A stretch of 32,537 bases of DNA from Pelomyxa schiedti (Eukaryota > Evosea > Pelobiontida > Pelomyxidae), in NCBI GenBank assembly GCA_020536535.1, contig JAHLWZ010000408.1:8636-41172 (forward strand), read 5' to 3'. The position numbers were made by a program, and so were the translations under genes. Shown here piece by piece: positions 20,863-32,468 of this stretch. Below the pieces are notes generated by a model. The model saw only the letters and a list, made by a program, of their open reading frames with translations. It was not told the DNA's origin and searched no databases. Each line of letters opens with the position of its first letter. The stretch's first letter is position 1.

Positions 20863-22410
20863 ATGGCGAACCGCACGGACCCGTCGGCCAAGACAATCAA
20901 GGGAACAAACCCCCAGAATTTGATTGAGAAAATCCTCAGGCTTAGAATATACTCCAACAGTTACTGGAAAGAACATTGCTTTGGGTTGACTGGTGAAGTC
21001 CCCCCTCCTACTGTTGTTGTTTGGGTTTTTTTTTTTTTTTCGCCCCTTATCCCAACAAAAAAATGATTGTACACTTTCGTTGTGAAGTAACGCGGAATAA
21101 TAGCATCAACAATTGTTGACAAGGCTATGGAACTCACGGAAATTGGTGGCACCTATGGAGGGACAAAGAAGCCAACCAAATTCATGTGCCTGGTTTTGAA
21201 ACTGCTTCAGATTCAGCCCGAGAAGGAAATTATTGTCGAATTCATAAAGAATGAGGACTACCGGTAGTCACCCAACTTTTAGTTTTTATACACCAAACAA
21301 ATCAACAGGTATGTGAGACTTCTTGGTGCTTTTTACATGCGGCTTGTTGGGAAACCTGTTGATGTTTATCAGTACCTAGAACCCCTTTACAACGACTATA
21401 GGACTATACGCTACAAATTAGACCATGGTATCCCAGAACCATATAAAAATGATCACCAAGTTAAATAAGGCCACAAGAAAAGCCACGTCGATGAATTTGT
21501 TCAATCACTCCTTACACAAGACTATTCCTGTGACATCGTTCTCCCAAGGCTTCCAAAGAGGTTCCCTCACCTTTTCTTTCCTTCTGAGCTGACTCCTTGG
21601 TAGGTGTATGTTGGAAAGTGTGGGCTTGCTCGAGAGGCGAATAAGCGCTCTGGAAGATGACCTTGAGGATCCTGACCAACCCCAAGTTCGTCCCAATCAA
21701 ACTAAACAGTCCCATTAACCGAGTTAGGTTGAAATACCAGCACCTACATCAACTACTAAACCAGTAGAGCCCACATCAGAAAAACCAAAAGAGACCCATG
21801 CTGGAGACACCAGGGAGAAAAGTCGAGGTTCTGACAAAACAACAGATAGAGAGACCAGAGATGGAGACAGAGCAAGGGGGGAAAGGCACCACGAACATGA
21901 AGGGGAACGAGAGAGAGGACATGAAAGAGAAAAGGATAAAGGAAGAGATAGAGACCGAGATAGGGAAAGGGAAAGGGACAGAGATCGAGAAAGGGATAGG
22001 GATAGGGATAGGGAAAGGGACCGGGACAGGGGAAGAGATAGAGAAAGGGACAGAGAAAGAGATCATAGTCATGACAGAACCTCAGAGCGGGATAGAGACC
22101 GGCAGCGGCAGAGAGAAAGTAGCAGAGAAAGGGACCACCGGCACAGAGAAAGCAGCAGAGAGCGGCACAGCGGAAGGGGAGAGGGCCGAGAACGAGAACG
22201 AGAACGGGAACGAGGCAAAAGAAAGGACAGTAGCCGGGAAAGAATCAAAGAAAGCAGAGGCAGTTCCACAACGAAATCCACAGACGGCAGCAGTCACCCC
22301 GGCATTACCAAAGCTGAAGAAGAACCCGTACCAAGGTACTTTCCCTATTCTGCCCAAACGGTGTTCTCATGTGGCACAGGAAAAGGGAACACAGCCGAGA
22401 CAAAGATTAA
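20863..22410 (+). CDS. PRPF38A: PRP38A pre-mRNA splicing factor homologue
   Basis: Seven in-phase exons: 20863-20992, 21104-21263, 21309-21427, 21470-21560, 21604-21685, 21728-22335 and 22380-22410, giving 393 residues. The PRP38 domain is clear: MANRTDPSAKTIKGTNPQNL, RIYSNSYWKEHCFGLTA, VDKAMELTEIGGTYGGTKKP, QIQPEKEIIVEFIKNEDYRY, YMRLVGKPVDVYQYLEPLYN and HVDEFVQSLLTQDYSCDIVL. A roughly 200-residue tail of Arg-Asp, Arg-Glu and some Arg-Ser dipeptides follows, ending RKREHSRDKD. The family works in the tri-snRNP during spliceosome activation in the nucleus. Introns are 42-45 nt except the first (111 nt). The tail has no ATG in its true frame, so it is easily missed; a different open frame overlaps it. 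Confidence 0.93.
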
Positions 22411-22564
22411 GAACTGAGAGCAAACAATGTGTATTGCACAAAGGAAAGAAGCAATTCAACAAAAAAGGGGTGTATTTTTCCAAAAATGAATATAAACACA
22501 ACAAACACTCAGTCTGAGGACAGTCCCCACGCAGTTCTGTGTATGCAAGTAGATGCTGCAGCAG

Positions 22565-23272
22565 TCACACCCTTGGTTGTAGTGTACACTCTTTGGTGAT
22601 GTTCTGCAACAGCTGCAACATGGTCTGCTGGGTGGGACCCTTTTGCCAATAGGTCATAGAGGTTATCAGGAGTGAGAGCAGCCCCATCATCAAGTCCATG
22701 ATGGCCACGTGGTGTTGATACTTGTCTAACCAAGTCAGGCCGAGTATAACACTGATAAGGCTCTTTGGACGATTTGGTGCAATCTGCCTTTGCATGTGCC
22801 CGTTTCCTGTACTTAGTTTGGAAACACGCAACCGCAACTAGTTTATAGCATACTTAAGCTCCTCAATTATCTTATTTTGCGCATCAACGGTTTGTTGCCA
22901 CTGCTTCTTCTCATCTATTGATTTCCACATCAGCTCTGTTAAATACTGAAAAAATTGAGGCTTTTTATTGGGATGTAGGGGGAGGAACCTCTGGGGAGAC
23001 CCGACGAACGTCATGTGCAAATTTCAACCTCAAGTACCCCAAATTATCATAGAATTCCCAGCGTCTTTGATGGTCTTTTGTGTTGGCCAGCACGTCCTAG
23101 AGTGGAGTCACAAAAGGCGAAAAAAACTAAAAAGAAAATATATACGGACTTTAATGATAGACTCAAACAGATCGTCGTCATCTTCAGATGGCGACACTGG
23201 TGCAGTTGTGTCGCCGATAAGTGCCGCACTAGCGCCAGTTGACTGACTCGCACTCGCAGTAGATCCGAACAT
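22565..23272 (-). CDS. Small acidic coiled-coil protein with hydrophobic tail
   Basis: Four exons fit in phase: 23272-23150, 23096-22989, 22945-22854 and 22811-22565, giving 189 residues with introns of 53, 43 and 42 nt. The N-terminus is Ser/Thr/Ala-rich and acidic (SPSEDDDDLFESIIK). Charged helical segments follow (DVLANTKDHQRRWEFYDNL, DEKKQWQQTVDAQNKIIEEL) and suggest a coiled coil. The last exon adds a hydrophobic stretch (IMDLMMGLLSLLITSMTYW) that could anchor it in a membrane. If the 42-nt intron is not used, the protein stops at 22838 after 112 residues without that tail. I do not recognise the family. It faces PRP38A tail to tail. Confidence 0.65.
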
Positions 23273-23396
23273 TTTGCGTGTTCGTTGGGTTTTTGATTTT
23301 GTTATCTGCGGTAGTCACCATCACCTCATCGCTTCACCATTCTAAATTAGACTTATTGTTTGAAAATTCGAAAACGAAAATATTCTTGTTGCCGTG

Positions 23397-26300
23397 TTAG
23401 AATCTTTTCGCCGAGAGCTTCTTTGTGAACTTGTCGAGGCCTATTGGCCTGCCCACAGCATCAAAAGTGATTCCCCTGCCTCTGGATCTGGGTGGGCTTG
23501 GTGACAAATCCGCCCTGCTGACTGCTATCCCTATTCCTCCTTTATAGGGACTTCTGGCTTTGGTTGGTGAGGGGCTTGTTGTTGCTGCCGTTTTGGACGG
23601 TGTTGATTTAGTTGGTGATGTGATTTTGGATGGTGTGGTGGTTGTGGTTGAGCTTGCGGTTGCTTTTGTTTTGGTGGGGCTGGGTGAAGTCGTGGCAGTT
23701 GCAGTTGCTTTTGCGGGTCTTCTGGCGGACTTTGGTGTTGATTTTGAGGGTGATTCCACAGTGGTGACTGATGATTCGGTTGTGGTGGTTGGTGCTGCCG
23801 GTGTTTGTGCTGTTGGTGTTGATGGTATTGTTGGAGTTACTGTTGTTTGTGGTGCTATAGGTGTTGCCGGAGTTGCTGGTGATGTTGTGGGTATAGCTTT
23901 AATGGGGGTTGATGTAGATGATTGCGGTGTAGGTTGTGTGGTTGTTGATGCTGGTGTTGCAGGATTCTGGTTTTGAAGCGAGGCCTGATACTCCTGAGCT
24001 TCCGCCTCCATTTGCTTCTGTCGGTTTTCTTGGTCTATTGTGTAGGCCTGTGCTGGAAGTTCTCGGCTCATGCAGCTTCCGTTCCACCACTCCAAGCCGG
24101 TAATGCATTTGAGAACTTCAGCTCGCATATCAAGTGCCTCCTGAGGCAGTACAGGCATAGGTTGCTTTTTCTTTGGGTAATGTATTAGTTTTTCTGTCTG
24201 CCGGGAAAGACACCATACCTGCACACGTCTCATGCATATTTGGTATATTCTTTGCCAGAGGTGTCCATTGACGAGAAGGTGAGGTGCCGGCATGGGCACA
24301 ACGAGCGGCGCCCAGCACAACTGTACAGACTCGCAAACTAAATCCAACAGCACTTGGATAATGTTGTTGATTTGTATTGCACGAGCTGACAGAACATGGG
24401 AAAGGGACTCGCAAAGCATCTCATGGAGTTCATAATCGTCGATAGGTGCGTCTGCCGGATTAAGCACAGATTCTACTGCTGCTGGAAGAGTTGATAGCGC
24501 ACTTGAGGCAGAGTGCGTTGCAGGGCTTTCGGGCGTGCTTGGTGTTTTCCTGATTCGTATAGCAATTTTGCCTTTAGGTTTGCATGGGCTAGAAGACTCC
24601 ACTGCAGAAGAACTTGGACTTGTGACCTGTGTCTGTTCAGTTGCTGTTGATGTTGTTGCGGCTGCTGCTGTTGTTGTTGCTACTGCTGCTGTTGCAGTTG
24701 CGGTTTCGGTTGCGGTTGCGGCTGTAAGCTTGGAAGGCGTTTCTGGAAGTGCATCCTTAGAGAGTGTTTGTACCTTTTCTTGGGGTTCTATAGCGGTAGG
24801 AACGGCCTGAGGGACTATTGGGCTTACAGGACCTGAAGCCGGAGATTGCGGAGGTACTTGAATGTCTGAAGACGGTATTGGGGTTGAAATGGAAACTGCG
24901 GCAGTTACTTCAGGAACGCTAGTTGTAGTGCCCTTGGCATCTGGGGTCATGGTACTCGGTTCACTCGTGTTTTCTTTTGATTCTGAATTTCCTTTGTTTG
25001 TTGTATTATGTAAATGCCACTCTAAAGGTAGCACGGAATTCGTGGGTAAACTGAACTCTTCTCCGCGATCCCCAGTGAATGTTTCTGAGGTAGTCTCCTC
25101 CAAAATAGCCTCAGATTTGTTGAGAGCTGCCGATACTACATCGATGCCTTCTTCATTTCCAGGTAGTTTTTCACCCTTAGAGCCCACAGCCTCTTGAGAA
25201 CCCTTTTCCGCCTCTTTCTCTCGTGGTTCTGGCTCTCCTTCATCTTCCCCTTCCGAACTCTGGTCATCTTCCTCCTCTTCCTCTCCTGATTTATCTTCAT
25301 CTTCCTGTTCTTCTTCACTATCCTCACTGTCATCGTCTTCATCTTCATCAGTATCATCAGCCACGTGGATACTGGCAGTAACATCATTTCCATCACTGTC
25401 CTCATGATGATCTTCTTCCTCCTCCTCCTCCTCTTCCTCCTCTTCAGCTTTCACGTCGAATTTCCTCTCTTCATATGTATCTCCTTCAATATCTTTGAGA
25501 TACGATGTTGGTTCCCCTTTTGGCTTCTCTTGGCTCGGACTATTTTGCGCTTCAGAGGAATTTGCTGGGCCATTGTTGGAGTCAGCTGCCTGGCTGTCAC
25601 AGGGCTGTGCTACCGCCTCCCATCCATCACCCCAAGCCCAACGCCATGCAGAAGAAGGACCTCGCGTGTTCTCCCACTCCCAGTCCCCGCTGGGGGTGAA
25701 GTAGCCCACTGCGGGAGGTGTTCTGATTGCTCCAACAAACAGGGCGCCAGGTCTTGTAGATCCTGTTGCTAAACGGTGTGGTCTGCCTCTCCTTCCAGAA
25801 CCTGCAGCTTCAGTCCCAGGAGCAGGGGCCTCGGGCTGGATTCTTGGTCTTCTTCGCTGAAAGGTTGATGATGATTTCTCGGTTCCAGCACCAAGTAGTA
25901 GGTCCACTCTCCTTTGAAGCTCCCCTGAGTCCAGTGGCTGTGATGGAGTCCTTGGGGTGGTTTCTGCTACTGGAGGTGAGCGTGCTGCCGGAGGGGGTGC
26001 AGGGATGCGGCGGGGTGTACTGGAATTGCTGGAGGGTCTTGTTATGATCTGCACCCATCCAGGAACTTGGGCTTCCCTTTGTTGCCTAGTGGGTAGGGGT
26101 CCTGTTTGATGAGCGGATTGGGCCTCTGTTCGCCTAAAGGGATCAGCTTCCTTTTGAGGGAAAGGCGGAATTGCTGTTGGGATTGCCACTTCCGACTCTG
26201 CCTTATTAGGCGCACCTCTGCCAAAATCAACACTGCAGTCCTGCGTCTCGTTAAGGAAATTCAACACTGATGACAACGCACATAAGTTTCCTTCTGGGGA

Positions 26301-28750
26301 TGTTCGAGATCGGGATAACGGCGAACATAAAAAAGCATCACTAAGAGTGTATCAAATTCCCATTCAGCCAGCAGTGGGGGATACATATTAGCAACAAACC
26401 ACAGAATGCTGTACAACGGTTGAAACTTCAGTTGAATCTTTTTTCTTGTCTACATACCACCAAGCAATCAATTTCCATGCTCTGTCCGGAGAATTTGGAC
26501 AAGGTGGGGCTGTGGTAGGGAAGTCTTCAGCACGTAACCCTAATATGTGCCAAAGAGCTTTTGCACGAAGGATGTCATTTTCAGGAAGTTTTACAAGATC
26601 CTCAACTTTTAAACCCATGAAAGGAGGGATTGGCTTTGCCAAGAACAATCGGTATTCTGAGAATCGTTGCATGTACTCCTTTACGGCTATAGACTCTAGA
26701 TAACAATTAAAACGTAGGCAAAAGAAAGCCTCCATACCATCTTTCAATAGCAACCCATAGAGCCTTCTTCGGAGTGGTTGGGTTACATCCCAAGGTGATT
26801 GCAAAATAGTATCATGCATTAAAACGCGAGTGAAAACTCGTTGGAAGCAGGCCACTTCTGAAGTGCGACGGAAAAACATACAACGGGGTGTCATGTCGAA
26901 TAGAGCTGCCTGTTGTTAACTGAGAAGGTATTTACAATTTACCTTTGGGCAAGTTCATTTGATACGGAATGGTGTGATCTTTTATGTGGTATGGATTAAC
27001 TTCCAATTCTGGCAGGGGAACAGCTTCATCAAACAGTTCCTCCTCCCATACTAAGTCTCGACCTTCTAAGTGGAGTATTCTCTGTGACACCTCTTTAGAG
27101 GCTGGTGGGGGCGTGGCAGTGTCAGTGAGCTTCTCATTTTGTTGAGGGCGAGTTGCCACCTCAGAGCCACTTGGTGGGGTACATTGTGATTCCTTTGATT
27201 TGACTTGTGTTGCCTCATAGTAACTTAAAATTGGTATGCCCTTATGGTGGTTTGGAAGTTTGTACTGGGATATTGAGGCAAAAAGTAGGTACATATATGT
27301 TTCTGTTTTGTTTTAGGTAGAAACGCGGGGTAAACTACGTACCATGGTGTTCTGGAAGGCCTAACGCTGCAGCCTCAGAAACAATACGATGTATTTCTGC
27401 AGCAGTCATAGGAATTGAATTGTCAAGTGGGGTGGGACTGTGTTGCGCAAGCCACCGGGTAACCAGTGACACCATCTGTATACCATCGCCGCGAAGGCTA
27501 TGTGTGTCAGTGCCGCAAAAAAGAACAGAAAAGGGCTTACTTGCCAGAACCCAATCCTTGTTGAAGTTGGTGAACAAAGCTTCTCGTGTAATCGTTCCCC
27601 AAGAAACAGGCAAATAGTGGAAGAAGCTACAAAGGAGGGTAAATTGAGAACTAATGGCTGGGAATATACATCGACATGAAAGCCATATTTCCTGGCAATC
27701 ATTTTTGGGGCAAACACCTGAGCTTCTATTCCATCTTCAACCCATTTCTTGGAGAAGTCAGAGGAAGGAACGAATCTTCTGCTACGTACCAAGGAATTCA
27801 AGGGGATATAGCGCGAAATGCGAAATATCAGAAAATCAGAATCCTTATTTTATTAATACATCTGGAAGTGAGATTTATGATACCTGTGAGACAGCAGCAT
27901 AAATATTGGGTCTAAGGGAATTTGAGAGACAGGAACAAGAATATGGAAGAAGATGTACATGGTGCGAGCATAGTACGCTAAGTCTCTGTCAGCTTCACTA
28001 ATTGCAACGAAAGTGGGTACCCCCAATTCTTTAAGAGTGCAATACATTTCAATCTTCAAAGAAGTAAGGGAGGGAAAAAAAGAAAAAGATCGGAACCTTT
28101 GCGAGGTAGGGAGTTGCTGGCATCTCAACTTTATTGGAATTTTGATGCAAGTGGTCCCAGACACGAGCGACGTTCCCAACTTCCCTTGATCGTCGAGATA
28201 TATTCTCGTTCTCCTGAATGTTGTTTTAGCCCGGAGAGAGAGATGAAGGCAAGAACCTTCTCAAAGGAGGTGACAGGGCCATCAAAAACAACGTGGATGT
28301 CAACTTTTGCCTCTCTGAAGTTGTCTACTAATTTTCTAGTGACATAGTTCATCCTAGATGGATTACTACATAAAAAAAAAGCCCTCAGAGGCGGGTCTCT
28401 TACATATTGTATTGTCCACCAGACATCCAAAAAGAAGACCCAAAAAAAACCTGCCCAAGGTGCAGCAAGTAATATCTAAGAGAATACTAAACACATAAAA
28501 AAGCAAACGAACAAAAGGCATACAACAATGCATCACCGTCAAGTACAAGGCCAAGTCTGCCACCTCTTTTTGCCGCTTCAAGAGTTAAATTCACGATTTG
28601 GTGGCAGTCCGCTGATACAGTCTACAGTGGCATATAAAAACAACAAAATGAAAAAAAAAAAAAAAAAAATCGGGGCGATTGAAACGCTCGCTATACGCGT
28701 ACTATGTGTTTGTAGACGAAAAAACACACCGTTAGTAGGAATACACCCAT
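23397..28750 (-). CDS. Asteroid/FAM120-like protein with XPG-type nuclease domain and long acidic tail
   Basis: Fifteen in-phase exons give about 1564 residues: 28750-28730, 28621-28493, 28450-28404, 28365-28257, 28213-28097, 28053-27959, 27911-27884, 27843-27670, 27626-27541, 27497-27343, 27302-26943, 26905-26738, 26695-26458, 26408-26385 and 26340-23397. The N-terminal XPG/PIN-like part begins MGVFLLT and contains LGLVLDGDALLYA, a WMSGGQY motif, DIHVVFDGPVTSF, FVAISEADRDLAYYAR, QDSDFLIF and LLPLFACFLGNDYTRSF. RRRLYGLLL and VKEYMQRFSEYRLF follow. The final 981-codon exon carries a long Glu/Asp run, a conserved-looking helical patch (LLVNGHLWQRIYQICMRR), and a Ser/Thr/Pro/Lys-rich end with KITSPTKS-like repeats. 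Acidic residues expected for metal binding look kept, so nuclease activity is possible; the family also includes inactive RNA-binding members. A further in-frame 54-nt intron may lie near 24168-24221. The stop is 124 bp upstream of the next gene's ATG. Confidence 0.85.
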
Positions 28751-29013
28751 TTATTGGCGATGCGATGGGACTCAGATCCGCACTATCGGGAGCGATTTTT
28801 TAGGAAATGAGGGTAATTCGGCTACAGTTGCCCTTCGGCATCTAATGGGTTTCTCCCGTTCCCTCCGGTGCTGGAATGTCACAGTGTCGCTCCTCAGTGA
28901 CACCAAGGCTTTGGGACTGAGAACAGTTTCGGCGTCCAGTCTCACTAGTGGGACTGAGGCCCAAGACCGTTTTCGGGAATCACAGAAACAAAAGCAATTT
29001 CGTGTTAAAGTGA
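28751..29013. promoter_or_regulatory. Divergent promoter, Asteroid-like gene / RABL2-like gene
   Basis: 263 bp separate two outward-facing ATGs. The short open frames here have no motif. It probably contains both promoters and leaders. Confidence 0.45.
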
Positions 29014-30036
29014 ATGGCGACGAGCACGGCAACGAAAGCCCTGGCGCAGGGAATTAAGATCATTTTAGGTGCCAAATCTCGTCGTTTATCCTTTTTAAAA
29101 ACAAACAATGTATTAACTAACGTGAAACTGCAGTCGGTGATTCGGCTGTAGGCAAGAGCAAGTATGTTAGATCTGTATTTCACAGTTTTCTTCCCCGTTT
29201 TGATTGTAAGGCAGAATGACCGAGAGATTCCTCAATAATACATAGTAAGACGAAGATAGTAAAAACGGCATCTTACAAGCACTAGTAACGCTGTCACTAC
29301 GTCAACACAAGGCGTTGTTATCCATCAAAAGTCCGTTACCTTGCCAAATTCACCGAAACCAGTCCTTATAGGTGTGCCTTCCTTATTTCTAAAACTATTT
29401 TAGTACAACCTGCGTACTTACTTTTTCTGTGGCAGATTTCTGGGTACTCTTGCGCAACAATCTCAGTAAATTAACCAACAAAAGGACACCGCCGGACAAG
29501 CAACATGGCAGGAAATGCACCCTTCTTTCTTTGACGGTGCATACGCTGCTATCCTTGTAATTTAGTCTATTGTTTGCTTTCTCCTAACCTGCTGTAGGTA
29601 TTTGACATAGAACGCCGAGACACATATACTCACCTCACCAATTGGTACGAAGAAATTCAAAAAGTTAGAAAGGGTGTACCCTTTGTTCTTGTAGCTAACA
29701 AACTCGACGGTAAGAAATGTTTCTTATATCACCTACCTAATCCCTAATGCTTTAACAGTGGACCCTTCTGTTAAAGCTAGAGTTTTCAAGTTTGCAACTG
29801 TGAAGAAAATGCCTCTGTTTTATGTGTCAGCAAAAAGCGGTGAAGGCGTGCAAGAGGTAATCCAGACTCCTAATTGTACTATTGGTTGTATTATTTGTAG
29901 TCCAAGACTGTCCTAGTACTGTACTATAATTAGTACTAACCTTATGCAGGCTTTCCGGGAAGCAATTAATTTGGCTGTCCAGTGCAAAGCCAACCCTCCA
30001 GAGGAGTGGTTAGATGATGTACTTGACCTATTGTAA
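29014..30036 (+). CDS. RABL2-like small GTPase
   Basis: Eight in-phase exons: 29014-29068, 29134-29205, 29312-29371, 29436-29443, 29485-29556, 29598-29709, 29759-29856 and 29950-30036, giving 187 residues. G1 is VGDSAVGKS, G3 is DFWDTAGQ, G4 is NKLD and G5 is VSAKSG. The DFWDTAGQ form, the segment TNWYEEIQKVRKGVPFVLVA and the late EEWLDDVLDLL resemble RABL2, a Rab-like GTPase linked to ciliary transport, more than ordinary Rabs. There is no C-terminal cysteine for prenylation, which also fits RABL2. G3 is assembled across an 8-nt exon. The position after the catalytic Gln is Ala rather than the usual Glu. Confidence 0.88.
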
Positions 30037-30408
30037 ATGGTAAAAAACAAATAAAAAAAAATGAATGTACCACACGTATACAATTAAGAAATCTACTCTA
30101 ACGATTCTAACCCCGTAGTGTGATATGCTTTTCCAATACTGTTCGTGCCCAAGGTAATTTTCACTGGGATTTGAGGGGGTGAGGGCAGGTGCCAAACACC
30201 ACAGCTCAGTGCAACACCCCAGCCCCATCTGTCAACCCCCTTCCCTTTCCCTCAGACACAACAAACCCAAAACACCACAGACCACATCCCATCACTGCTC
30301 ACCCCCCAACACCCATCATGGGACAAAAAAAAAAAAACCTCTCACAACAACCACCCCCGAAATTCCAGGGCCAACAACAGCCGCTACCGTTCCTCACCAT
30401 CGCGGGTC
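30037..30408. other. Intergenic, CA-rich
   Basis: 372 bp between two plus-strand genes. It holds the 3' end of the RABL2-like gene and the promoter and leader of the next. The second half is C/A-rich with an A12 run near 30326. The overlapping open frames are low complexity and not supported as genes. Confidence 0.4.
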
Positions 30409-31402
30409 ATGTCGTCCACCACAACCACAACAGCACCAGCAGCAACAGTCGCAGCCACAGTCACAGGCACGACGGGGACGGCCAAGAGGAGGCGGGTGGT
30501 TGCGGTGGGGACAGGGAGCCCCCTTAAGATAGCGGCAGTGGGGTCAGTGTGGGGCGTGGGCGTGGGCGACGCTGCCGCTGCCGCCGTGGACGGTGGTGGT
30601 GATGGTGGCGGTGGCGGTGGCGGTGTGGATGTTGGCGTCGTACAAGTGGAGGGATGTGGGGATGTGAGGAGCGGGGTGCCCGACCAACCTGTGGGTGTGT
30701 AGTGTGAGTAGTAAGTAGTAAGTAGTAGTGTGTCTTGCATTTCCTGTATTTGTTTATTAATGGCGATGTGACAATGAACAGGTGCGGGGGAGACGCTGGC
30801 CGGGGCTTTGAACAGGGCTAGGGGCGCTTTGCGTGCACACAGCGATGCTGAGGTTGCTATTGGGATTGAGGTACTAATTGTCATTCCCTTCTTCGCTTAT
30901 TGTAATGCATTATATACATGTACATCGCGTATGTTTCTTAATCACCTGTCGGTACCGATCATAGAGCGGGATGCTTCTCGCAGTGGCACCCAATTCCACG
31001 CGGAGCATTATGCGTGAAGTGGACCTGATTGGAACAACAATAAATGGAGACAGAGTGGGGCAAGTCATCGGTACAGTTGGACTTCTTGGAGGTAGCTACA
31101 GCCTGACCGAAGACAACATTGCGGAAACGTGGGTTGACACCGCATGCATTGTAATTCTCACAGATAGAGGCAAAGAAATGGCAGTGCTATGGTCAGATGC
31201 ATTAGGTACAATAATAACACAAGATCTCTACGTACATTTCTCACCTCTGCTTTTAGTTATCCCAAGTGAATGCTTGCTTGTATCTTCACCTCAAAAGCTT
31301 TGGTCACCATACAAGGACCCTCACAAACTACTCACTGAAGACAAAATGCCCCGTGGTGATTTTATTGCCAAAACCATAAAGGAATGGAAGAAAGAACACT
31401 AA
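30409..31402 (+). CDS. Inosine/xanthosine triphosphatase (YjjX/PRRC1 superfamily)
   Basis: Four in-phase exons: 30409-30694, 30782-30870, 30965-31205 and 31257-31402, giving 253 residues. Conserved blocks read in family order: RRRVVAVGTGSPLKIAAV, then RSGVPDQPVGAGETLAGALN, RARGAL, EVAIGIESGMLLAVAP, AETWVDTACIVILTDRG, and a C-terminal KDPHKLLTEDKMPRGDFIAK. The bacterial YjjX enzyme removes pyrophosphate from ITP or XTP to clean the nucleotide pool. An N-terminal Thr/Ala stretch and an Ala/Gly-rich insert of about 40 residues between the first two blocks are extra. The usual first-block Asn (STNPVK) is Ser here. The function is inferred from motifs only; a non-enzymatic PRRC1-like role is possible. 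Confidence 0.75.
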
Positions 31403-31467
31403 GCACTTACAAGTAACCACAAAAACGGAAATACTTATTCTCCATTTGGTTTCACAGTTCACAGAGT

Positions 31468-32468
31468 TTAGAATTTGCCTTTCTTGTTCTTCTTCTGTGG
31501 TTGTTGTGCAGCTTTCTTGGTGGGGGCATTTTTTGGTGGGTGTTCTTTTCTCCATTTGCGGGATGCAGCCATATTGGCACATATTTTGCGAAGAAGGGCA
31601 TTCTCTAAAACGTCGACAGTGAGGTGAATGTGATGAAGTGTGTGGAGTTGAATGCGAATGATTTACAGGAAGTTTGTGTGGCGTGTAACGCAACATGGGG
31701 TGAAAACTACTCACTGTTGGGTATGTCCGGGTTCAATGGTCTGCCATCAGCACCTTTTATGCACACTCTCACTCTTCCCCTCAAAAAGAAGTCCCGGGAG
31801 TAGCATTTGCCTTGCTGCCCAATTGTTTTAGGAGTAATTGTGTGGTTAGCTTAAAAAAGTAAATTGTTTTAGTTTTTATATTCACACTTTCCATGGCTAT
31901 GCACAACACAAAATGTGATACAATCTATTCTCTAAAAATATATACAAATAATATATCACCGAGACAACACAGATGGTAGATACACAGAGATAATTTCGAG
32001 ATATATATATACATATATAGGCACACAAAACACCAACACACACGCACACACGCGCACGGGGGCACGGGCACACACACACACCTCTACTACGCATCTCAGG
32101 CCCAGCACGCGTGCGCACACGTCCGCGATGTCCTCGCACGTCGGGTGCTCGACGCCGTCGGCACGGGACACCCTGCGGCCCTCGGCCTCGGTCTTGTGCC
32201 CGTCCACGTACACGGGGTACACCCCAGCCCACTTCTTGTACTCGGTGGCCGCCGGCGGCTGCCCAGGCCCCCCGCCCCCGACGGCCGGCTGCTGCCCAAC
32301 GTCCCCGCCAGAGCCAGAGCCAGGGCCCCCGGGTGATGCCCGCGTCGTTGGCAGGCTGCTGGGCGGGGGCACCGTCGACGATGAGGATTGAGGGGATGAG
32401 GTGTCGTTGGTGTTGGTGGTGGAGGCAGGGGCGTTGGCCGCCTGCGTGGTTGACTGCGGGTCAGTCAT
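31468..32468 (-). CDS. SRP19: Signal recognition particle 19 kDa subunit
   Basis: Three in-phase exons: 32468-32082, 31814-31715 and 31604-31468, giving 207 residues. The SRP19 fold is recognisable: YKKWAGVYPVYVDGHKTEAE, GRRVSRADGVEHPTCEDIAD, VCARVLGLRCVVE, then QGKCYSRDFFLRGRVRV, RKICANMAAS and a Lys-rich end QKKNKKGKF. SRP19 binds helices 6 and 8 of SRP RNA and helps SRP54 assemble. It is longer than the human protein (144 residues) because of an N-terminal extension of about 75 residues rich in Ser, Thr, Pro and Gly. ATG at 32468 is used; the frame upstream opens with TTG. It converges on the triphosphatase gene with only 65 bp between the stops. Confidence 0.92.
32019..32081 (+). repeat. 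CA-rich simple repeat in SRP19 intron 1
   Basis: An imperfect CA/CG dinucleotide tract within the 267-nt intron at 31815-32081, beginning at the splice donor, where the minus strand reads GTGTGTGT. Confidence 0.8.

Noticed and set aside
21798-22517. Long plus-strand ORF rich in Glu/Lys overlapping the PRP38A tail
   Set aside because: It is a shadow. The true frame is shifted and gives the Arg-Asp/Arg-Glu tail, linked in phase to the PRP38 domain by a 42-nt intron.
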